Positions 1 through 5,835 of a stretch of DNA of 64,000 nucleotides are shown here, piece by piece. The number at the start of each line of letters is the position of its first letter. The first letter of the stretch is position 1. The translations under genes and the position numbers were made by a program. The notes under the pieces are model-generated. The model did no database searches, was not told where the DNA came from, and worked only from the letters and a program-made list of their open reading frames with translations. Origin of the DNA: Verrucomicrobia bacterium Tous-C9LFEB (GTDB taxonomy: Bacteria; Verrucomicrobiota; Verrucomicrobiia; Methylacidiphilales; UBA1321). Location of the stretch: positions 124,001 through 188,000 of the forward strand of contig NEUU01000002.1 in the NCBI GenBank assembly GCA_002304345.1, read 5' to 3'.

Positions 1-1292
1 ACCTGCTTGACGATGCGCGGAGTCATCAGCGCTCCACCGTTCGCAACCGCCGACATGGCGCTGATCATTTGCAGCGGCGTGGCCGCCACGCCCTGCCCCA
101 TCGGGACGCGCGTGATGGAGACCTTGGACCACTGACTGAGCGGCCGCAGGATGCCCGCCGATTCGCCCTGACGCGACAGAATGCCAGTGACCCGGCCAAA
201 GCCAAAGGCTTGCAAATAGGGGAAAAGTTTTTCCTGACCGAGCATGAGCGCGATCTTGCCCGTGCCGATGTTACTGGATTTGGCGATGACTTCCCGGACG
301 GTCATCATGCCGTAGCGTTCATGATCGTGCAGCGTGAAACCGCCATAGTAGAACTCGCCGTTCTCGCAGAAAATCGGAGTTCCGAGAGTCACGACGCCCT
401 CATTAATGGCCGCCGCAATACTGACCGCCTTGAAGGTGGAACCTGGCTCAAACGTATCGGTGATGCAACGATTGCGCATTTGCTCTGGCTTCGCGCCGCG
501 GCGTTCATTCGGATCGAAAGTGGGGCGATTCGCCATCGCGAGGATCTCGCCGGTGCGGGGCCGCATGACAATCACGAACGCACCCGCCGGTTGGTATTTC
601 TGCACGAGCTTGTCGAGCTGATCCTCGATGATGTGCTGGATGCTGAGATCAATGGTGAGCGCGACCTGCATCCCGTCGACCGGTTGCAAATCCTTGCGGC
701 GATATGCGGCGATTTCCTTGCCCTTGCGGTCCTTCTCGATCCACAGCTCGCCGGGGATGCCGCGCAGATAGGAGTTCATCTGCTTTTCAATACCGCTCGC
801 GCCGCGATTGTCGTCACCGAGGAAGCCAATCAAATGACTGGCGTGTGCGCCATTGGGGTAACTGCGGACGGACGTTTCCTTGAAAATCAAGTTACGTACC
901 TTCAGCTCGCGCAGGGCGACAACCATCTTTTCCTCCACGTCCTTGCGTAGCGGCAGGTAGCGGGCCTCGGGATTGTAGGATTTGGCCAGTTGATCGGCAG
1001 GCAATTCGAGGATAGAAGCGATTTGCTTGAGCGTTTCCTCGGGATCTTTCAGGTCCTGGCAATCGAGATAAATGTCGTTGATGATCCGGGTCTGGGCGAG
1101 CGTGTTGAAGGCGGAATCGACGATCGCTCCGCGGTGCGGCGGCAGCTCAATCCGGCGCAAATGATTGTTGATCGCGAGGTCCTGATACTTCTCGTGATCG
1201 ACAAGCATGATCTGCACGAGACGCAGTGAGACCAGCGTGAACCCGAATGCCAGGAACACGATGACGTAAAGCGCTCGTTGCCGATGATTCAT
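1..1292 (-). CDS. ftsI: Penicillin-binding protein 2 / FtsI-type transpeptidase (3' end outside window)
   Basis: The reverse strand reads without interruption from ATG at 1292 to the window edge (430 residues, C-terminus missing). It begins MNHRQRALYVIVFLAFGF, a short cytoplasmic tail and one membrane helix, followed by a PBP dimerisation region and a transpeptidase domain. The active-site SxxK is STFK at residues 285-288 and the SxN motif is S339-S-N341; the KTG motif would lie beyond the window. Class B PBPs of this type crosslink septal peptidoglycan in the periplasm. It lies 15 bp after the 119-residue FtsL-like gene, the usual dcw position of ftsI. FtsI versus another class B PBP is inferred from location. 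Confidence 0.93.
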   Translation of the reverse strand, partial: MNHRQRALYVIVFLAFGFTLVSLRLVQIMLVDHEKYQDLAINNHLRRIELPPHRGAIVDSAFNTLAQTRIINDIYLDCQDLKDPEETLKQIASILELPADQLAKSYNPEARYLPLRKDVEEKMVVALRELKVRNLIFKETSVRSYPNGAHASHLIGFLGDDNRGASGIEKQMNSYLRGIPGELWIEKDRKGKEIAAYRRKDLQPVDGMQVALTIDLSIQHIIEDQLDKLVQKYQPAGAFVIVMRPRTGEILAMANRPTFDPNERRGAKPEQMRNRCITDTFEPGSTFKAVSIAAAINEGVVTLGTPIFCENGEFYYGGFTLHDHERYGMMTVREVIAKSSNIGTGKIALMLGQEKLFPYLQAFGFGRVTGILSRQGESAGILRPLSQWSKVSITRVPMGQGVAATPLQMISAMSAVANGGALMTPRIVKQ

Positions 1293-1307
1293 CCGATGCG
1301 GTCAACC

Positions 1308-1667
1308 TTATCGCGGAGGTCGCTCCAGGTTTGGTGAGTAGGTTCGCGCCAGGCTCGCACCCGTGCCCAAATCACGCCGGACGACGAGCATTTCGCCGAC
1401 CGGAACCAAACCGTTGGCGGCCACCTTGCGCTGCAATTCCTGCGGCGAGGTCAGCCACGCGATATTGAGGCGCAATTGTTCGTTGCGCTTGAGAAGTTTT
1501 TCGAGTTCGCGCTTCTGCTGGGCCGACTCGTCGGCCAGCTTCATGGCCTGGTTCTTGTACATGATGTAGCTCAGGCCGAGCGCGAGGCAAAAGCCAATAA
1601 TGACCACGCACTTGAGCACCATGGCCCAGTGGAGAGATTGACTGTGTTTGAATTGGTTCCGGCTCAT
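1308..1667 (-). CDS. Small single-pass FtsL/FtsB-like division protein, tandem copy 2
   Basis: 119 residues: N-terminal MSRNQF, a membrane helix at about residues 16-36, then a charged coiled-coil stretch (KLADESAQQKRELEKLL) and a short conserved tail (GLVPVGEMLVVRRD). This topology and the position directly before ftsI match FtsL or FtsB, bitopic proteins that form a coiled coil in the divisome; the sequences of that family are too divergent for a firm name. It is clearly homologous to the preceding gene (1677-1997), sharing MSRNQF, the SL.W..VLK segment, N.QL..NI.WL and the VRRD/IRRD end. The start has no visible Shine-Dalgarno sequence: upstream bases are a T-rich run, so translation may depend on the upstream gene, whose stop is 9 bp away. 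Confidence 0.75.
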   Translation of the reverse strand: MSRNQFKHSQSLHWAMVLKCVVIIGFCLALGLSYIMYKNQAMKLADESAQQKRELEKLLKRNEQLRLNIAWLTSPQELQRKVAANGLVPVGEMLVVRRDLGTGASLARTYSPNLERPPR

Positions 1668-1676
1668 ATAAAAAAA

Positions 1677-1997
1677 TTAACGACTGGCCACCTGATCGAT
1701 GTCGCGGCGAATCACGGGCATCTCGCTGATGGGAATCAATCCGCTGGTCGAGATACGGCTTTGCAAATGGCGGGGGGCATTGAGCCAGTCGATATTGCTT
1801 TTCAGTTGGTCATTACTGCGGACGATCTTGGCCAGGTCCTTGCGTCCCTGCGCGGCTTCTTCGGCCAACCGCATCTGCTGGTTCTTGGCCACCAGAAAAC
1901 TCAAGCCGACCAGGAGCAACACGGCAGCGATAACGACATACTTCAACACCTGCGTCCACTGCAGCGAGCGCGTGTCGCGAAATTGATTGCGGCTCAT
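1677..1997 (-). CDS. Small single-pass FtsL/FtsB-like division protein, tandem copy 1
   Basis: 106 residues starting MSRNQFRDTRSLQW, with a membrane helix at about residues 19-37 (VVIAAVLLLVGLSFLVA) and a following coiled coil (QMRLAEEAAQGRKDLAKIV). The start codon overlaps the stop of the 115-residue gene by 4 bp (ATGA), so the two are probably translationally coupled, and this decides the start over longer in-frame options. The protein is a paralogue of the next gene downstream (1308-1667). FtsL-like function is inferred from topology, size and the rsmH-ftsI interval; I see no diagnostic motif. Confidence 0.75.
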   Translation of the reverse strand: MSRNQFRDTRSLQWTQVLKYVVIAAVLLLVGLSFLVAKNQQMRLAEEAAQGRKDLAKIVRSNDQLKSNIDWLNAPRHLQSRISTSGLIPISEMPVIRRDIDQVASR

Positions 1998-2341
1998 AGC
2001 GTGTCTCCCGGCAAAGTGTTCAAGCCCCCATCCAAGAGGGAGGCCTTCTTTGAGGTGAAAACGATGCCGCCGTAGAGAATGCGGTTCAGCACGTCGGCTT
2101 GACCGGTGATCCGGGAAATTTCCTGCGAGGTCAGCGGCACCGTTTCCACCGACGCCATCACGCAACGCTTCTTCGCCGCGAGGAGTTCCTCCTGCGCGCG
2201 CGCGACATCGTCGGTGATTTGCACTTCCATCCGGTAGAGGCAAAGACTGAAGGCAACGGAAAAGCACAAGCCCGCGACCGCGACGGCTTGCACCAGTCGA
2301 ATCCAGAGCTCCGGCTTGCCATGCTGCACTTTAGTTTGCAT
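1994..2341 (-). CDS. Small membrane protein between rsmH and ftsI, FtsL-like topology
   Basis: 115 residues. After a short polar N-terminus (MQTKVQHGKPELW) there is a hydrophobic helix at about residues 17-36, a helical charged stretch, and a polar tail ending LNTLPGDTL. The start at 2341 lies 11 bp inside the end of rsmH and the stop overlaps the next start by 4 bp, a densely coupled dcw arrangement. In most bacteria ftsL directly follows rsmH, so by position this is the best single ftsL candidate, but it shows little similarity to the two following FtsL-like proteins. Function is inferred from position and topology only. Confidence 0.7.
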   Translation of the reverse strand: MQTKVQHGKPELWIRLVQAVAVAGLCFSVAFSLCLYRMEVQITDDVARAQEELLAAKKRCVMASVETVPLTSQEISRITGQADVLNRILYGGIVFTSKKASLLDGGLNTLPGDTL

Positions 2342-3308
2342 AGGACACCTCATTGCGCCACGCCACCCGTAACCGGGCACTGCGCGCACGCGGGTTTTCC
2401 GCCATTTCTTCGTCCGTGGGCAGGTAACGCCGCACGTCGGAAAAATAATGTTCCGGATTGCGAAAGCTCTGGGGATGTTCGGGCGTGTCGAGCCATTCGT
2501 TGGCATGCTGGCGCATGAACGACTTCACCTGCCGGTCTTCCCCGGAATGAAAACTGATGACTGCGAGGGCTCCTTGTGGTTTCAAGATTCTTAACGCTTG
2601 CGGCAACACCGCTAGCAGCGCCTCCCGTTCATGGTTGACGGCGATACGTAGAGCCTGGAATACCTTCGTTGCTGGATGTACGCCTCCAACTCGCGGGCGC
2701 CCCACCGCGCCGGCCACCACTTCCGCAAAATCAAGCGTGGAGACAAAAGGGCGGCGTTCGCGGCGGGCCACAAGGGCGCGCGCGATCCTCCGACTCTGTC
2801 TTTCATCTCCATATTCATAAATCATATTGGCCAAATCTGTCTCCGGCAGCTCGTTCACCAGCTGCGCCGCCGTCATTCCCTCCCGCCGATCCATCCGCAT
2901 GTCCAGCGGCCCTTCCAACCGAAAGCTGAATCCCCGCTCCGCCACGTCCAGTTGCGGCGAAGACACTCCCAAGTCCAGCAACACCCCATCCACTCCCCCG
3001 CCCCATCCGGCATCCCGGGCGCTGACTTCCATCTCCGCAAAATTCCGTCGCATCCAACTGAAACGCTCCGGCCAGCGCTGGCGCACCTCTTCGGCCGCCT
3101 GCACCGCCGCTTCGTCCCGGTCGAGACCGAGCACTTCCGCGCCCGCTTCCAGCAGGGCGCTCGTATGTCCACCCCGGCCAAAAGTCCCGTCGATCCAGCG
3201 TTGACCGGGCTTCGGCCCGACCGCCGCCAAAAACGACGTCAACAGTACCGGCTTGTGGAGAGGCGCGTTCGCCCCTCCCCCCTTGTTCTCTGCTGACCCG
3301 GCGCTCAA
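2331..3308 (-). CDS. rsmH: 16S rRNA (cytosine1402-N4)-methyltransferase RsmH (MraW)
   Basis: 325 residues, normal for the family. RsmH uses S-adenosylmethionine to methylate N4 of C1402 in the ribosomal P site. The SAM-binding motifs are recognisable: DGTFGRGGHTSALL near residue 40, LDLGVSSPQLD near 110, GPLDMRMD near 130 and VISFHSGEDR near 250. In many relatives the last motif is SFHSLEDR; the Gly here is a small deviation. The start overlaps the stop of the upstream 58-residue ORF by 4 bp (ATGA). The gene sits in the conserved mraZ-rsmH-ftsL-ftsI order of the dcw cluster. Confidence 0.96.
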   Translation of the reverse strand: MSAGSAENKGGGANAPLHKPVLLTSFLAAVGPKPGQRWIDGTFGRGGHTSALLEAGAEVLGLDRDEAAVQAAEEVRQRWPERFSWMRRNFAEMEVSARDAGWGGGVDGVLLDLGVSSPQLDVAERGFSFRLEGPLDMRMDRREGMTAAQLVNELPETDLANMIYEYGDERQSRRIARALVARRERRPFVSTLDFAEVVAGAVGRPRVGGVHPATKVFQALRIAVNHEREALLAVLPQALRILKPQGALAVISFHSGEDRQVKSFMRQHANEWLDTPEHPQSFRNPEHYFSDVRRYLPTDEEMAENPRARSARLRVAWRNEVSYAN

Positions 3309-3481
3309 GCCGCCTTCAACCGCAACACGGGAACGATCTGCGGCCTCCGCAGACCGATCAATTCATAGGCGTTGCGACGTGCCAAACGCACCGTGGATGA
3401 TCCGGCTGCCTGTCCCTGCTCGTCCTTGACCGAGCAAAAACCGTATAAGAGTTGTCTCCGAGCCATAGCTTTGAACTTCAT
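3305..3481 (-). CDS. Hypothetical 58-residue basic protein coupled to rsmH
   Basis: A short ORF that begins MKFKAMARRQLLYGF and ends PVLRLKAA. It is basic (several Arg/Lys) and has no membrane helix. Support for it being a gene is structural: its stop overlaps the rsmH start by 4 bp (ATGA), and AGGAAA lies about 6 bp upstream of its ATG on the reverse strand. I do not recognise a family. It may be a small RNA- or DNA-associated protein, or a leader peptide that couples rsmH translation to upstream conditions. Confidence 0.55.
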   Translation of the reverse strand: MKFKAMARRQLLYGFCSVKDEQGQAAGSSTVRLARRNAYELIGLRRPQIVPVLRLKAA

Positions 3482-3523
3482 GCCTGTTTCCTCGCGTGTT
3501 GACGGTTGACCAGCCGCGCCTTT

Positions 3524-3595
3524 CGGCGACTGCGGATGCCGACAGCTTGACGCAAGGTTCTGGCATCCTTAGCCCCCCGCGTTCGGCAGTCGCCG
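3524..3595 (-). other. Long imperfect hairpin in the mraZ-rsmH interval
   Basis: A perfect 10-bp outer stem (CGGCGACTGC at 3524-3533 with its complement at 3586-3595) is stacked directly on a perfect 7-bp inner stem (GGATGCC at 3534-3540 with GGCATCC at 3562-3568). There is a 21-nt loop and one 17-nt bulge at 3569-3585 that contains the stop codon of the 57-residue ORF. The RNA would form between mraZ and rsmH in the dcw transcript, so it could act as an attenuator or processing site. No U-run follows, so a simple intrinsic terminator is unlikely. Confidence 0.5.
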
Positions 3596-3742
3596 GCGCT
3601 CTTGCGCCAGTTCTGCCATGATTCTCTGCAATCGCTCGCGCACCCGGCGACGTCGTCGCGCCAGGTCCGAAGCGAAATGGCTTGTGTGCAGAGGAGCCTC
3701 CAGCGGCGCTATCAAGCGATGGGGATATGAATCGATTGTCAT
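3569..3742 (-). CDS. Hypothetical 57-residue Arg-rich protein coupled to mraZ
   Basis: Begins MTIDSYPHRLIAPLEAPLH and continues into a strongly basic, helical stretch (residues about 29-51: ARRRRRVRERLQ, then AQERRRLP). Its ATG overlaps the mraZ stop by 4 bp (ATGA), the best evidence that it is translated. The C-terminal half could be a short coiled coil or a nucleic-acid-binding helix. No family recognised. Its 3' end lies inside the hairpin at 3524-3595. Confidence 0.5.
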   Translation of the reverse strand: MTIDSYPHRLIAPLEAPLHTSHFASDLARRRRRVRERLQRIMAELAQERRRLPNAGG

Positions 3743-4182
3743 AATCCCAGCGCCGCAGCGGCGTCCTCGAAATTGGTTGCGATCGGGGCCTGCTTCTCGC
3801 GGATAGCCAGATCCCAGATCTCGAAATGATCGCCGCAGCCGACAAGGACGACGTCCTTCTTCAGCCCGGCGCCCTGCCGCACCTTTTCCTTCACCATGAT
3901 GCGACCCTGTTCATCAAATTCTGCCGGCTGCGCGATGGACGCGAGCGCTTCGAATTGCCGGCGCTGCACATCCCCGCGCTTGAGGCCCGCCATTTCGGCA
4001 AAGCGCTCGCCCATCCACGACTCGGGATAGACCAAAATGCAGCCGGGTTGGCTCGAGGGAAAAATGTGGAGGCTCTTCTCGTGATTCTCACGACGCCACG
4101 CCGAGGGCACGGTCACGCGACCTTTGGCATCAAAAGTATGCTCAAAGGTGCTGGTGTAGCTGCCTCGCGTGATTGGTTGCAT
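3739..4182 (-). CDS. mraZ: Transcriptional regulator MraZ
   Basis: 147 residues with two SpoVT/AbrB-like halves. The first contains FEHTFDAKGRVTVPSAWR (residues 13-30) and the second has AEFDEQGRIMVKEKVRQ (about 87-103), the DxxGR signatures of MraZ. In enterobacteria MraZ is a ring-shaped DNA-binding protein that represses its own dcw promoter. The start is ATG at 4182, after GGGAGAAT on the reverse strand. It is the first gene of the dcw operon here and overlaps the following small ORF by 4 bp. Candidate binding repeats lie just upstream. Confidence 0.95.
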   Translation of the reverse strand: MQPITRGSYTSTFEHTFDAKGRVTVPSAWRRENHEKSLHIFPSSQPGCILVYPESWMGERFAEMAGLKRGDVQRRQFEALASIAQPAEFDEQGRIMVKEKVRQGAGLKKDVVLVGCGDHFEIWDLAIREKQAPIATNFEDAAAALGL

Positions 4183-4186
4183 ATTC

Positions 4187-4221
4187 TCCCACTACCTCGT
4201 TTTTTCCACCATTTCGTCCCA
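4187..4221 (-). promoter_or_regulatory. Candidate MraZ autoregulatory repeats
   Basis: On the reverse strand, TGGGA begins at 4221, TGGTG at 4211 and TGGGA at 4191, i.e. with spacing of 10 and 20 bp; the expected copy at 4201 is degenerate. MraZ is known to bind direct TGGGN repeats separated by 5 bp, giving a 10-bp period, in the promoter of its own operon. The last repeat overlaps the likely mraZ ribosome-binding site. Confidence 0.5.
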
Positions 4222-4463
4222 CTTTAAAACACTTTCCTCCTTCCCGGTCAAGGGTTTTCTCTGTAAGTGCCTGACTTCCTTTACCCCCGACACCCCCAAA
4301 ACGACCCACCCGGTTTCAGAGGGAAAACCTGTTTTTGGAGCCACTTTATTTAGGGGCTTAAAATTGAGGCCCGATTATTAGCTGCACTTTTTTGAAGAAA
4401 TTTTTGACTTATATTTCTTCTATTCGTTGGCGCTTGGTGCAGACTTCGACTATTGGTGTTGTC

Positions 4464-5279
4464 ATGTCCCTCCCCCTTGAAGATTCTTTTGTGGATGTTT
4501 TGGGCAAAGCTCAGCGCGGGTTAAAGTTCACCGATGAACAGCTCTCCGCCGCCGCGATCCTTCCCCTCACGGATCTCTACGCCGCGCAACAGGGCGAGGT
4601 GAAGGAATCCGTCCTGCGCGCGATCGCCATTCCACTGCAGCTCAACGCCGACGCTTTCGTCGCGCTCGCCCTGAAGAAGTCCACGCCCGCCGTCGTGCCC
4701 TTCGTCGAGGGGCTGCGACAATACAACACGCCCTACGGCGATATGACGGTGAATTCCTATCTGGTTTGGGATCCCGTGGAGAAAATCGGGGCGACGTTCG
4801 ATACGGGAGCCGATTGTTCCGCGATGCTGAAAGACATCGAATCTCTCGGATTGCAGATCCCGTTCATTCTACTCACCCACACGCATGTGGATCATATCGC
4901 CGACCTGACCAAGCTGAAGAATGCGACCGGGGCCCGCGTGGCCGTGGCTCGCGAAGAAGCGGTGGGTAATGTAGAAGCCTTTGCCGAGGGCCACATCTAT
5001 AGTCTCGGCGGACTCGTCATCGAGACGCGCCTTACCTCCGGACATTCCCGCGGGGGCACGACCTATTTGATCAAGGGACTCAGCCAGCCCGTCGCCATCG
5101 TGGGTGATGCGATCTTCTCCCGCTCCATGGGTGGAGCGAATACGGCCTATGCCGAGGCGATTCAAAACAATCTCAAAAAAATCTATTCCCTCCCCGAGAA
5201 TACCATTCTCTGTCCTGGTCATGGTCCCATGACCACCGTCGGCGACGAAAAAAAATTCAATCCGTTCTACACGATCTGA
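4464..5279 (+). CDS. MBL-fold metallo-hydrolase (glyoxalase II-like)
   Basis: 271 residues from ATG 4464. An N-terminal helical segment of about 85 residues precedes a metallo-beta-lactamase fold. The metal-binding HxHxDH motif is HTHVDH at residues 139-144; later ligands are likely in SGHSRGG, VGDAIF and CPGHGPMTT. Such enzymes use two metal ions to hydrolyse thioesters or other esters; the substrate cannot be told here. An in-frame ATG at 4392 exists, but the added residues look unlike the family. It is transcribed away from mraZ. Confidence 0.88.
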   Translation: MSLPLEDSFVDVLGKAQRGLKFTDEQLSAAAILPLTDLYAAQQGEVKESVLRAIAIPLQLNADAFVALALKKSTPAVVPFVEGLRQYNTPYGDMTVNSYLVWDPVEKIGATFDTGADCSAMLKDIESLGLQIPFILLTHTHVDHIADLTKLKNATGARVAVAREEAVGNVEAFAEGHIYSLGGLVIETRLTSGHSRGGTTYLIKGLSQPVAIVGDAIFSRSMGGANTAYAEAIQNNLKKIYSLPENTILCPGHGPMTTVGDEKKFNPFYTI

Positions 5280-5288
5280 AACCCCACC

Positions 5289-5417
5289 ATGAATATTGCT
5301 CTGACATCCGATCGACAAATCGCCGCGCCAGCGGGGACCTTCCACTTCTTTATACGCGTGCTGGCGGCGGGACTCGCCGTGGCCGCGTATAATCTCGTGA
5401 TCCTCTATGCGTCGTAA
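5289..5417 (+). CDS. Hypothetical 42-residue membrane protein
   Basis: Starts MNIALTSDRQIAAP and ends with one hydrophobic helix (residues about 18-41: FHFFIRVLAAGLAVAAYN). It starts 9 bp after the MBL gene and its last 11 bp overlap the start of the 142-residue membrane protein, consistent with a three-gene unit. No family recognised; it could be a small partner of the next membrane protein. Confidence 0.5.
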   Translation: MNIALTSDRQIAAPAGTFHFFIRVLAAGLAVAAYNLVILYAS

Positions 5418-5835
5418 AAGCGAAACCGGGGCTGTCCAATTTCGCTATATTTGGGATCCAATTGGTCTGGCGAGCATCGCTCTCTACGCCTGCAATCGTC
5501 TCCTGCTCAAGCCGCACCTGCCGCCGCACGAATGGTTTTTCCGCGGTCACTTCAACGACCTGCTCCTCGTTCCGGCGATGCTTCCTTTTTTTCTCGCTAC
5601 GTATCATTGGCTCGGCTTACGTCCTCATCATCGACCGCCGAGTGCGCGGGAAATTATCGCGCACGTACTGATGTGGTCCCTGTTCTTCGAAGTGCTCGGA
5701 CCCCGTTGGCTCCATCATAGTACGGGCGATCGATGGGACGTCATCGCCTACGCGGTTGGAGGAGCGATCGCGTGGGCACTCTGGAATCACCTGCCATTAT
5801 CGCAGCGAGCGAAATCTCAAGGCTTGGGAGTTTGA
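5407..5835 (+). CDS. Hypothetical polytopic membrane protein
   Basis: 142 residues with about three to four hydrophobic helices (IGLASIALYA, LLLVPAMLPFFLATYHWLGL, IIAHVLMWSLFFEVLG, VIAYAVGGAIAWALW) and several His and Trp residues at helix edges. No catalytic motif recognised. The start overlaps the preceding 42-residue ORF, and the 3' end overlaps the convergent cassette protein A gene by 19 bp. Confidence 0.7.
   Translation: MRRKSETGAVQFRYIWDPIGLASIALYACNRLLLKPHLPPHEWFFRGHFNDLLLVPAMLPFFLATYHWLGLRPHHRPPSAREIIAHVLMWSLFFEVLGPRWLHHSTGDRWDVIAYAVGGAIAWALWNHLPLSQRAKSQGLGV

Noticed and set aside
69..950. 293-residue open frame on the plus strand at the window start
   Set aside because: Antisense shadow of the penicillin-binding protein, which has clear STFK and SSN motifs on the other strand.
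4346..4361. ATTTAGGGGCTTAAAA near the MBL gene
   Set aside because: Resembles the shared palindrome at 12 of 16 positions but lies by genes unrelated to the carbohydrate clusters and has imperfect arms.
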